From positions 1,364,001-1,428,000 of the forward strand of contig OZ255825.1 of assembly GCA_965277535.1 (NCBI GenBank): a stretch of 64,000 nucleotides of DNA. The letters run 5' to 3'. A program made the position numbers and the translations under genes. The stretch is from Ilyomonas sp965277535. GTDB taxonomy: Bacteria; Bacteroidota; Bacteroidia; Chitinophagales; Chitinophagaceae. The stretch's first letter is position 1; every line of letters begins with the position of its first letter. Below are positions 51,619 through 59,629 of this stretch, in pieces. Below the pieces are notes generated by a model, which ran no database searches, was not told the DNA's origin, and worked only from the letters and a program-made list of their open reading frames with translations.

Positions 51619-52881
51619 TCAATACTCCATTTTCCGCAAAGCCGGTGCTTTTATCCAGGTAACAACCACCACAAGCAACGTCATGCAACCACCAAACACA
51701 ACCGATGGAATTACACCCATTAGCTTTGCCATTACACCACTTTCAAACTGTCCCAATTCATTACTGCTATTGATAAACATAGAGTTTACGCTGGTTACAC
51801 GACCTCGCATGGCGTCGGGCGTTTTTAGCTGTGTAATAGTGCCTCTTATCACTACACTAATTCCATCTAACATACCACTAATCATCAAAGCCAAAAAAGA
51901 AAGCCAGAACAATTTTGACAAACCAAAAATGATGATACAAACACCAAAGCCTGCCACTGCATACATGAGAGAGTAACCTTGTTTTCTTTTTAATGGAAAG
52001 AAGGTGAGCCATATCACAATTAAGATAGAACCAAAATCGGAAGCGGCATTTAGAAAGCCAAACCCTTCGGCACCAATGTGCAGGATATCTCTTGCAAAAA
52101 CCGGCACCATTGCCACCGCACCACCAAACAAAACGGCAAACAAATCGAGCGAAATGGCACCCAACAATTCTTTTGTTTTAAAAACAAATGATAGTCCTTC
52201 ACGAACACTATCCCATGTCCGTCTTTCCCCACGTTCGTTGGCAGGAGATTTTTTCTTGATTAATGAAATGGAAAGCAGAGCAAACACCAACAAGGTACAG
52301 ACAACAATGAGCGTTCCTGAAATGCCTAAATGGGCAATTAATAAACCTCCTACAGCATGACCTGTTACAGAAGCAGATAAATAAGTTCCCTGGTTCCAGG
52401 TAATGGCGTTTGGCAACATATGGCGAGGTACAATGTTAGCCACCAAAACATTAAAAGTCGGTCCCGAAAACGAACGCACAATGCCGGTACAAAACACAAC
52501 CGTGTATATGATTTTTGCAATGCTATCGTTGCTTATGTAACTGTGCGTTTTGCTGGTTGATAATAAGAAAAAAACAACCGCTGCCACTGCGTACAAAGCA
52601 ATGCAAATGAGCATCAGTTTTCGCTTCTCACTGATGTCTATCACATGCCCGGCATACAATGCCAAACCCACGGCAGGTATCACTTCTGATAAGCCAAGCA
52701 AACCAATGGCAAACGGGTCGTTGGTTAAATTGTAAATCCACCAGCCCAGCACCGTTGTCAGCATTCGGATTCCCACGGTAAAAGTAAACCGGCTGGCGAG
52801 CAAGCTGCGGTATTCGCCAATACTTATTGCCGCAAAAGGATTGTTGTTTTTGGTAGTGATATTACTGTCTGCTTCTGCCAT
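51619..52881 (-). CDS. MFS transporter (EntS-like exporter)
   Basis: Polytopic transporter of 420 residues with twelve predicted helices. The start (FAAISIGEYRSLLASRFTFT) and VGIRMLTTVLGWWIYNLTND are usual for the MFS_3/EntS-like drug or siderophore exporter branch; GLSEVIPAVGLALYAGHVID and the G-R-R-T-W motif (NERGERRTWDSVREGLSFVF) follow. The C-terminal half repeats MFS motif A (FPLKRKQGYSLMYAVAGFGV). Substrate unknown. No regulator adjoins it. Confidence 0.92.
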   Translation of the reverse strand: MAEADSNITTKNNNPFAAISIGEYRSLLASRFTFTVGIRMLTTVLGWWIYNLTNDPFAIGLLGLSEVIPAVGLALYAGHVIDISEKRKLMLICIALYAVAAVVFFLLSTSKTHSYISNDSIAKIIYTVVFCTGIVRSFSGPTFNVLVANIVPRHMLPNAITWNQGTYLSASVTGHAVGGLLIAHLGISGTLIVVCTLLVFALLSISLIKKKSPANERGERRTWDSVREGLSFVFKTKELLGAISLDLFAVLFGGAVAMVPVFARDILHIGAEGFGFLNAASDFGSILIVIWLTFFPLKRKQGYSLMYAVAGFGVCIIIFGLSKLFWLSFLALMISGMLDGISVVIRGTITQLKTPDAMRGRVTSVNSMFINSSNELGQFESGVMAKLMGVIPSVVFGGCMTLLVVVVTWIKAPALRKMEY

Positions 52882-52909
52882 TCTATTATTTTCAAATCAA
52901 TAAAACCTG

Positions 52910-53539
52910 TTAGGATAACATTACGAACTGTTGATTTTCAAAAGGGATTTGCAATGCATCAATAATGGCTTGCAGATGCGCTTCATTGCTTAAAAAATCT
53001 GCATTATCAGCTTCTACAAAAATGGTTTTGATCTTGTTTTGTTTTATGTAGTTACTGTAAGTATCCTGTATGCTTTGCAAATAAGAATCGGGTATTTTTT
53101 GCTCGTAGCTTCTGTTGCGCTTTTTGATGTTGCGCTGCAAACGTGCAATGGAGCTGTGCAGGTAAATAATCACATCAGGAAACACCAGTTGCTGCTGCAT
53201 AACATCAAACAGCTTTTGAAACAATTTAAATTCTTCTTCAGGCAAATTAATACGGGCAAACAAGAGGCATTTGGTAAACAAATAATCCGATACTGTAATG
53301 CTCTGAAACAAGTCGGTTTTAAACAAAGTATCTTTTAACTGCTTAAAGCGTTCCGCCATAAAAAACAATTCCAGCGGAAAAGCATATTGCTTTGGATTGT
53401 CGTAAAACTTAGGCAGGAAAGGATTGTCGGCAAACTCTTCCAGAATCAATCTTGCATTCAATTGTTTTGCCAGCAGGTGCGCCAGCGTTGTTTTTCCGGC
53501 TCCTATGTTCCCTTCGATGGTAATAAATCGGTGTTGCAT
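52910..53539 (-). CDS. Deoxynucleoside kinase
   Basis: Cytoplasmic dNK-family kinase of 209 residues phosphorylating deoxynucleosides for salvage. P-loop GNIGAGKT at 10-17, EEFADNPFLPKFYDNPKQYA (about 34-53) with the substrate-binding Glu, and FQSITVSDYLFTKCLLFARI containing D/E-R-S-like segment. DVIIYLHSSIARLQRNIKKR (about 138-157) is the LID region. Its substrate (dA, dG or dC) cannot be chosen from the sequence. 28 nt from the MFS gene. Confidence 0.92.
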   Translation of the reverse strand: MQHRFITIEGNIGAGKTTLAHLLAKQLNARLILEEFADNPFLPKFYDNPKQYAFPLELFFMAERFKQLKDTLFKTDLFQSITVSDYLFTKCLLFARINLPEEEFKLFQKLFDVMQQQLVFPDVIIYLHSSIARLQRNIKKRNRSYEQKIPDSYLQSIQDTYSNYIKQNKIKTIFVEADNADFLSNEAHLQAIIDALQIPFENQQFVMLS

Positions 53540-53564
53540 GTGAGAGGGTCAAAAGTAGGATTTT

Positions 53565-53720
53565 GTAAGCTTTAAGTTGTAAGTTTTAGCTACAAGCTTT
53601 GAGCTTCGGGCTATGAGTAATTTGATATACATAAATGTTTGTTTTTGCCTTTATTTCTTACTTGTGGCCTGCAGCTTGCCTTGTAGCCTAATGCTCAAAG
53701 CCCACAACTCATAGCCTCTC
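53565..53720. repeat. AAGCTT-rich inverted repeat between dNK and lpdA
   Basis: Left side has degenerate units GCTACAAGCTTTGAGCTTCG and GGGCTATGAG (53589-53616), right side GCTCAAAGCCCACAACTCAT with AGCC (53692-53716), reverse complements with mismatches. It lies between divergent genes, immediately 5' of the lpdA promoter. Unlike the GAACCACAAAG family. Confidence 0.55.
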
Positions 53721-53751
53721 TTTGCCATTTGCTCTCTTCCATCTACTTTTG
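53721..53751 (+). promoter_or_regulatory. Bacteroidota promoter of lpdA
   Basis: TTTG at 53721-53724 (-33) and TACTTTTG at 53744-53751 (-7, TAnnTTTG exact) are separated by 19 nt, the usual spacing. Transcription would start about 70 nt before the ATG at 53828. Confidence 0.7.
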
Positions 53752-53827
53752 CTGCCTGAAAAACAAATACGATTGCTTGGCTAACAAAAGAATGGCAATC
53801 TTTACAAATTAAAAAATCAATCCATTT

Positions 53828-55237
53828 ATGGCATACGATGTCGTAGTTCTGGGCAGCGGGCCGGGCGGTTATCCGGCAGCTATCCGTGCCTCTCAGTTGG
53901 GTTTTAAAGTTGCAATTATTGAAAAGGAAAGTTTGGGCGGCATTTGTTTAAACTGGGGATGTATTCCTACTAAAGCCCTGATAAAAAGTGCGAATGTATA
54001 TGACTATGCTAAACATGCTGCTGCTTATGGCATTAATGTGCCAAATGCTTCACCCGATTTTGGCGGCGTTATCAAACGCAGTCGTGGCGTGGCAGATAAA
54101 ATGAACAAAGGCGTTGCCTTCCTCATGAAGAAGAATAAAATTGATGTCATCATGGGGTACGGCACTTTGGCTGACAAAGGCAAAATATCGGTAAAAACAA
54201 ACGATGGCAAAGAACAGATCGTTGAAGGAAAATACATCATCATTGCCACGGGTGGCAGAAGCCGTGAGTTGCCCAACTTAAAACAGGATGGTAAAAAAGT
54301 AGTGGGGTATCGCGAAGCGATGGTGTTGCCTGAACAGCCAAAGAGCATGATCATTGTAGGCAGCGGCGCCATAGGTGTTGAGTTTGCTTATGTTTATAAT
54401 TCGATGGGAACGAAAGTTACCATTGTTGAGTTTTTGCCGCGCGTTGTACCGGTTGAAGATGAAGAGGTTTCAAAAGAATTAGAAAAGCAATTTAAAAAGC
54501 AAGGCATTGAAATTATGACGGGCTCAATCGTTGAGTCGGTTGATACATCGGGCAATGGAGTAAAAGCACAGGTAAAAAAGCCTGATGGCAGTACGGTAAC
54601 GCTCGAAGCCGACATTGTATTGAGTGCTGTTGGCGTGGTAGCAAACGTTGAAAACATTGGCCTGGAAGCGTTAGGCATCAAAACGGAGAGAGGCAAAATT
54701 GTAGTTGATAAATATGGTCAAACCAGTGTGCCGGGCTTTTTCTCCATTGGCGATTGCACGCCCAACCAGGCATTGGCGCACAAAGCCACCAAGGAAGGTA
54801 TTAATGCTGCCGAATACATTGGTTATTTAGAAAAGAAAAATCCACATCAGCCGGAAGCAATGGATTATGCCAACATTCCTGGCTGTACCTATTGCACGCC
54901 CGAAATTGCATCGGTAGGTTATACCGAAAAAGGTGCAAAAGAAGCAGGCTATGAAGTTAAAGTAGGTAAGTTTCCGTTTATGGCAAGTGGCAAAGCAACG
55001 GCAGCCGGCGCTACTGATGGTTTTGTAAAAATGATCTATGATGCGAAGTATGGTGAACTGCTCGGTGCGCACATGATTGGTGCTAACGTTACGGAAATGA
55101 TTGCTGAAATTTCGGTTGCGCGCAAGTTGGAAACCACAGCGCATGAGATATTGAATGCTATACATCCGCACCCAACCATGAGCGAAGCGGTGAAAGAAGC
55201 CACCGCAGTAGCTTACGGTGAAGCGACAGATATTTAA
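53828..55237 (+). CDS. lpdA: Dihydrolipoyl dehydrogenase
   Basis: FAD- and NAD-dependent E3 component of 2-oxoacid dehydrogenase complexes, 469 residues. FAD site GSGPGGYPAAIRASQ (9-23), redox pair Cys40/Cys45 in GGICLNWGCIPTKAL, second dinucleotide fold IIVGSGAIGVEFAYVYNSMG (about 180), GDCT in SIGDCTPNQALAHKA (about 305), and C-terminal HPHPTMSEAV with the catalytic His-Glu pair. Reoxidises lipoamide in pyruvate or 2-oxoglutarate dehydrogenase. No other complex gene adjoins it. Confidence 0.97.
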   Translation: MAYDVVVLGSGPGGYPAAIRASQLGFKVAIIEKESLGGICLNWGCIPTKALIKSANVYDYAKHAAAYGINVPNASPDFGGVIKRSRGVADKMNKGVAFLMKKNKIDVIMGYGTLADKGKISVKTNDGKEQIVEGKYIIIATGGRSRELPNLKQDGKKVVGYREAMVLPEQPKSMIIVGSGAIGVEFAYVYNSMGTKVTIVEFLPRVVPVEDEEVSKELEKQFKKQGIEIMTGSIVESVDTSGNGVKAQVKKPDGSTVTLEADIVLSAVGVVANVENIGLEALGIKTERGKIVVDKYGQTSVPGFFSIGDCTPNQALAHKATKEGINAAEYIGYLEKKNPHQPEAMDYANIPGCTYCTPEIASVGYTEKGAKEAGYEVKVGKFPFMASGKATAAGATDGFVKMIYDAKYGELLGAHMIGANVTEMIAEISVARKLETTAHEILNAIHPHPTMSEAVKEATAVAYGEATDI

Positions 55238-55253
55238 GAAATCGAAGCAAAAA

Positions 55254-55302
55254 CAAAAGAGCCGCAGAGAAGATATTTGTCTTTTTGCGGCTCTTTTGTT
55301 TT
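55254..55302 (+). terminator. Terminator of lpdA
   Basis: Arms AAAAGAGCCGCA (55255-55266) and TGCGGCTCTTTT (55286-55297), 12 perfect pairs, followed by a T-rich run (GTTTTTGC). Begins 18 nt after the lpdA stop. Confidence 0.88.
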
Positions 55303-55506
55303 TGCATTGGATAGCTGAACAGGCAGATGAATAAAATTTTACTACTGCTTTTTATTTAAACACACTATGGTTACACTTTATATACATTTTTAACCTTGCC
55401 TTTAAATGTTATCAATTGTTGTTTGTTTTAGCTAATTTTAAATTTCTACTGCTGAGAAATTATGGTAGTAGGATTATCAAAACTTTTCCTTGCCAAATCT
55501 ACAATC

Positions 55507-57960
55507 ATGAGAAAAAGCCTCGTATGCTTAGCTGTCATTTCCTGCTTTTCATCAAACATAAAAAGTCAATCAAACAATGCCGCTTTTACAAACATCGTAA
55601 ACAAGCTCACCTCATTTTCTTCTACTCATAAAATTGAAAAAGCGTATCTGCAATTTGATAAACCCTATTATGCGGCAGGTGATACCCTATATTTCAAAGC
55701 GTATGTAACCGCAGGTGAACGGCATCAGCTCACAGATATCAGCGGGGCTTTGCATGTTGATTTCATTAATCCAAAAAATGAAATTGAGCAATCAATACCC
55801 TTGCAAATTGATAGCGGAATATGTTGGGGCGATTTTGTTTTGCCCGATTCTTTGCCAGCCGGAAATTATAGAATCAGAGCTTACACACAATGGATGCGCA
55901 ACAGAGGAGAAACCGATTTTTTTGAACGGAATATTGCGATTGGTTCATTAAAAAAAGATGATAGAGACAGTTTGGCAAAGCAAGATATGCCAACAACAAA
56001 AAGCAAAGCCGATCTTCAATTCTTTCCCGAAGGAGGCAACTTTGTAGTTGACATCCCAACGAAAATAGCTTTTAAAGCGGTTGCTTCAAACGGCTTATCT
56101 GTTAACGTAAAAGGAGTTGTTGTTGACAAACAAAACAAAGAGTTAGGCACATTTGCTTCAACGCACGCAGGCATGGGTTATTTTGTTCTAACGCCAACCG
56201 AAGGCAACAGTTACAAAGCCAAAGTAAGTTTTGGTGATGGAACGCAAAGTACCGTTGATTTGCCAACTCCAATTTCTGCTGGCGCAAGTCTGATGGTTAC
56301 CAATAATTCTGATGCAAAAACGTCTATCACGATAATAGCAAATAACGCTTATTATCACGCCAATCAAAATAAAGATTTGTTTTTGCTCATTTATTCAGGC
56401 GGAACTGCCATTACCGCTCCTTTTACCTTAGATGCGAATGTCATTTCTCTCAACATTGCGAAGGAGCAACTTCATACCGGCGTTGCCCGGGTTACGTTGT
56501 TTTCAAGTGGCGGAGAACCTTTGTGCGAACGTCTGTTTTTTGTTCAAAAACATGATGAGCTTACCCTGCACATTGATTCAGGTAAAACAGAATACAACAA
56601 AAGAGAAAAAGTAAGTTTATTACTGAATGCAAAAGATGCAAGAGGAACCAATGCTGCAGGACATTTTTCTATTTCAGTGGTTGATGAAAACATAGTGCCT
56701 GAAGGCGAAAGCGATGCAAAAACAATCCTCACTCATTTGTTGCTTACATCAGAACTTACAGGAAATATAGAGCAACCGAATTATTACTTTACTGATACAA
56801 GCCAAAGTGCAAGCAACAATTTGGATGTACTGATGTTGACACAAGGTTATCGTGGTTTTAAATGGAAACAAGTGCTTGATAGCAGTCGTGTTTCCTTCGC
56901 CTATCTTCCTGAAAAAGGCTTCGACATTAGTGGTATGATTACTACTTTATCTGGCAAGCCTTTGGAAAATGCTTCGGTGAACCTGTTACCCGCAGATGGG
57001 GGATTTGCTTTAAGCAGAACAACCGATGACAAAGGTGTGTTTCATTTTTCAAACCTTGTTTTTACAGATACTTTTCATGTTATTTTAAATGCGGCTAATG
57101 AAAAAGGACGTAACTCAACCAGGATAACTTGTTTTACACAAAAATCCCAACCTCCAATATCATTAAATCAATGGCACAATTTACCGACGCTTACCGACAC
57201 AGCAGGTATGCAGGCGTATCTTAAAAACACAAAAAGTTACAGGAGTGTAAGCATTAATTATAGTGATGGTAAATCTCCTTTTTTAAAACCAATAACGGTA
57301 AAAACAATCAAAAAGGACGACCAGTATCGAACCTCAAGTTTAGCCGGTGCCGGACATGCCGACCAGGTAATGCATGCCGAAGAAATTGAACAGATAGGCG
57401 GACAATTATCAACCAGTTTGAATGGAAGACTGCGTGGGGTTGGATTTACACTTAACGGCAAACCTTACCTGCGAGGTATTGCTGCTGGTTTTATGCAAGT
57501 AATAATAGATGGAGCAGAGATTCCCATGGATAGCTTATCGCCTTTTAATATTAACGACATTCCTTCATCACAGGTAGAAACGATTGAAGTGCTCAAATAT
57601 ACCAGCGCAAGTATCTATGGTATGAATGGTGGCACTGGCGTTTTAATTATTACAACGAAACAAGGTGGACAAAGATTTGATAGTATTGCTTCGGTTGGAG
57701 TTTTAAATATTGCTCCGGTTGGTTTTTATAAGGCAAGAACTTTCTATTCGCCCAAATACAATCCTAAAAACGTCCATTCAAAACAGCCCGATTTACGCTC
57801 TACCATTTATTGGAATCCTGAAATAAAAACGGATGACAATGGCAATGCTTTCATTGATTATTACAATGCTGATAACACCGGAACCTATAAGATAATCATT
57901 GAAGGAATTGATAACAAAGGCAACCTCGGCAGGCAAGTGTACAGATACACGGTGCGATGA
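55507..57960 (+). CDS. MG2/TonB-plug secreted protein without a barrel
   Basis: Exported protein of 817 residues. The ATG at 55507 (MRKSLVCLAVISCFSSNIKS) gives the signal peptide; an earlier ATG at 55462 adds 15 non-signal residues. KIEKAYLQFDKPYYAAGDTL (about 35) is the macroglobulin MG2-like opening, followed by Ig/MG domains, a carboxypeptidase-regulatory-like segment (DISGMITTLSGKPLENASVN, TDDKGVFHFSNLVF), and a TonB plug domain (RLRGVGFTLNGKPYLRGIAA, VETIEVLKYTSASIYGMNGG, TGVLIITTK; about 640-725). The C-terminus is another Ig-like piece (YWNPEIKTDDNGNAFIDYYN). No transmembrane barrel follows the plug. Function unknown; the architecture is common in Bacteroidota. Confidence 0.9.
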   Translation: MRKSLVCLAVISCFSSNIKSQSNNAAFTNIVNKLTSFSSTHKIEKAYLQFDKPYYAAGDTLYFKAYVTAGERHQLTDISGALHVDFINPKNEIEQSIPLQIDSGICWGDFVLPDSLPAGNYRIRAYTQWMRNRGETDFFERNIAIGSLKKDDRDSLAKQDMPTTKSKADLQFFPEGGNFVVDIPTKIAFKAVASNGLSVNVKGVVVDKQNKELGTFASTHAGMGYFVLTPTEGNSYKAKVSFGDGTQSTVDLPTPISAGASLMVTNNSDAKTSITIIANNAYYHANQNKDLFLLIYSGGTAITAPFTLDANVISLNIAKEQLHTGVARVTLFSSGGEPLCERLFFVQKHDELTLHIDSGKTEYNKREKVSLLLNAKDARGTNAAGHFSISVVDENIVPEGESDAKTILTHLLLTSELTGNIEQPNYYFTDTSQSASNNLDVLMLTQGYRGFKWKQVLDSSRVSFAYLPEKGFDISGMITTLSGKPLENASVNLLPADGGFALSRTTDDKGVFHFSNLVFTDTFHVILNAANEKGRNSTRITCFTQKSQPPISLNQWHNLPTLTDTAGMQAYLKNTKSYRSVSINYSDGKSPFLKPITVKTIKKDDQYRTSSLAGAGHADQVMHAEEIEQIGGQLSTSLNGRLRGVGFTLNGKPYLRGIAAGFMQVIIDGAEIPMDSLSPFNINDIPSSQVETIEVLKYTSASIYGMNGGTGVLIITTKQGGQRFDSIASVGVLNIAPVGFYKARTFYSPKYNPKNVHSKQPDLRSTIYWNPEIKTDDNGNAFIDYYNADNTGTYKIIIEGIDNKGNLGRQVYRYTVR

Positions 57961-57982
57961 TTTGTTTTTGTGCTTTTTTCTC

Positions 57983-58417
57983 TCACGAAGTATGATCGCT
58001 AACAATGTACCACTTGCCGTTTATCTTTTGAAACAACAAGTCAAAATGCCCGCTCGGCGTGTCTCTTTCCCGTATCAATGTAAATTTTCCCACCACAAAA
58101 AAGTAATCGGGCGATACCTGTTTTACTTTGATTAAATCAAACGAAAGAACACCCATCGCAGCTTTGTTTGGATAGCTTTTTTTATAGTGCGCCAGGGTGC
58201 TGTCCCAGCCATAAGTAATGCCTTTGCTGCCGATGAACATAATGGAATCTGTCTTCGCATATCCCTGCATAAACGCATCTATATCACCTCCGTTCCAGGC
58301 AACAGTTTGCGCCGTTAACACATCGCGTACTTTTTGCTCATCTGAAATGAGCTGTGCTTTTGATGCAAAACAAACGGCTATCAGCAAACATGCGGTTATC
58401 AGTAGCTTTTGTTTCAT
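57983..58417 (-). CDS. Secreted SnoaL/DUF4440-like protein
   Basis: Exported NTF2-like fold protein of 144 residues with a signal peptide (MKQKLLITACLLIAVCFASK then AQ). VLTAQTVAWNGGDIDAFMQG and TLIRERDTPSGHFDLLFQKI match the DUF4440 pattern (A-W-N-x-G-D-x-x-x-F and G-x-x-x-x-x-R). Proteins of this type may bind or turn over small molecules; the substrate is not known. Its gene converges on the MG2 gene with 22 nt between stops. Confidence 0.88.
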   Translation of the reverse strand: MKQKLLITACLLIAVCFASKAQLISDEQKVRDVLTAQTVAWNGGDIDAFMQGYAKTDSIMFIGSKGITYGWDSTLAHYKKSYPNKAAMGVLSFDLIKVKQVSPDYFFVVGKFTLIRERDTPSGHFDLLFQKINGKWYIVSDHTS

Positions 58418-58506
58418 GGCTTTTTTTGATAAAAATAAAAATATAAGGTTATATGGCAGATAGTGTAATCACAATCGTCAGCAATTTTTACATCAGCCCA
58501 TTTAAC

Positions 58507-59160
58507 TCATACCGGTTTTGTGGTTTTTTTATAAAAAAGATACGAGTAAATAAAAGGAACAATAGCAAGAATGATTGTAAACGATATAAACACAACAAAA
58601 GTGAGTTGACTACTCAACAAAAGACTAAATATTACAATTAAAAGTCCTCCGGCAAACCACAGCTTACCGGCTACCTTATGCGTTTCTTTCCAGTTGGTTT
58701 CGTTTTCAAGTGCCCAGGGCGTTCTGATTCCAATGAAATAATTGGGTGGAATCGTTTTAAAATAGTTTCCAAGGATGAAGTACATAATACCAATCACAAT
58801 AATAAACGTATTTTGGCTTACTAATGTTTGCGTTTTTACTGAATACAAAATACACATTGCCAATAACGACATCAATGTAGTAAGCAAAAATTTCAGGTGC
58901 TGCAGCTTACTTCCCATTTTGCTCAACTTAGCCTTTAGGTCAATAGTAGGAACAATTTGTAAAATGATATAAACAAGGCAAGGGAATAGCAATATTATTA
59001 AAAACAAAATTGCTTTACTGCCATACCCATCTACTTCCTCTTTTGTGTTCCAGTGGATAGGAACTGCTGAGGGTAAAGATTGCCAGATAAAAAGAAGGTA
59101 AACTGTTGGCAGCAAGGCAATTAGAATGATTGGCAATTCCTTTTTCAATGTTGTATTCAT
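58507..59160 (-). CDS. SdpI-like immunity/membrane protein
   Basis: Integral membrane protein of 217 residues (start at ATG 59160; an earlier TTG exists) with about six helices. LPSAVPIHWNTKEEVDGYGS (about 28-47) is the DUF1648 motif, and NYFIGIRTPWALENETNWKE followed by THKVAGKLWFAGGLLIV is the SdpI family motif. In Bacillus subtilis SdpI protects against the SDP toxin and controls the SdpR repressor. No toxin gene is seen here, so it may serve as sensor or general defence. Ten nt after the ArsR-like stop, in one operon. Confidence 0.9.
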   Translation of the reverse strand: MNTTLKKELPIILIALLPTVYLLFIWQSLPSAVPIHWNTKEEVDGYGSKAILFLIILLFPCLVYIILQIVPTIDLKAKLSKMGSKLQHLKFLLTTLMSLLAMCILYSVKTQTLVSQNTFIIVIGIMYFILGNYFKTIPPNYFIGIRTPWALENETNWKETHKVAGKLWFAGGLLIVIFSLLLSSQLTFVVFISFTIILAIVPFIYSYLFYKKTTKPV

Positions 59161-59170
59161 AAATAGCAAT

Positions 59171-59425
59171 TTATTTTTTTAATTGTAAAATCCAGCTTAA
59201 CAAGTCATCCAATATTGTGGTGTTTAAAGAATAAAAAACAAACTGTCCTTTTTTTTCAGATGTTATCAAACCTGCATGTTTCAATAATTCCAAATGATGC
59301 GAAATGCTGGGTTTTGAAATATTGAAGCGGTCTGCAATGTCTCCTGCCGACATGTCTTTTTCTTTTAACAAGTCCAAAATCTGTCTTCTTGTTTCATCAT
59401 TCAAAGCTTTGAAAAGAGTATTCAA
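59171..59425 (-). CDS. ArsR-family repressor (SdpR-like)
   Basis: Winged-helix repressor of 84 residues. The HTH SAGDIADRFNISKPSISHHL (about 26-45) and LLKHAGLITSEKKGQFVFYS are typical of SdpR-type ArsR proteins, which lack the metal-binding Cys motifs. The start is TTG at 59425: an in-frame TAA lies two codons upstream and no ATG is available. It would repress its own operon (with the SdpI-like gene) through the palindrome just upstream. Confidence 0.9.
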   Translation of the reverse strand: MNTLFKALNDETRRQILDLLKEKDMSAGDIADRFNISKPSISHHLELLKHAGLITSEKKGQFVFYSLNTTILDDLLSWILQLKK

Positions 59426-59435
59426 TGTTTATTTA

Positions 59436-59457
59436 TAGATATTTAGACAAATATCTA
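59436..59457. promoter_or_regulatory. Probable operator of the sdpRI-like operon
   Basis: Perfect inverted repeat AGATATTT - AGAC - AAATATCT (59437-59456), extended by one more pair on each side. It lies 11 nt upstream of the TTG start and overlaps a TATTTG-type -7 box on the minus strand, the usual place for an autorepressor. Confidence 0.6.
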
Positions 59458-59629
59458 AATATTATTTTAAATAGAAACTTTTTTTGCTGACGTAACCTGC
59501 CAAGCAATAAACATAGCCAATCGCGCAATAAATCAGTTGTAAGTTAACCACTAACATGTTCAGGGAAAAGGATACAAAACCCATATTCCCAATTTCAATT
59601 ATGTTCGCAGTTGAGAAAATTGAAAAGGC

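Noticed and set aside
51584..51976. Plus-strand open frame of 130 codons opposite the MFS gene end
   Set aside because: Antisense to the last helices of the transporter; no family or start context.
55416..55631. Plus-strand open frame across the start of the MG2 gene
   Set aside because: It overlaps the signal peptide region of the larger gene in another frame and has no features of its own.
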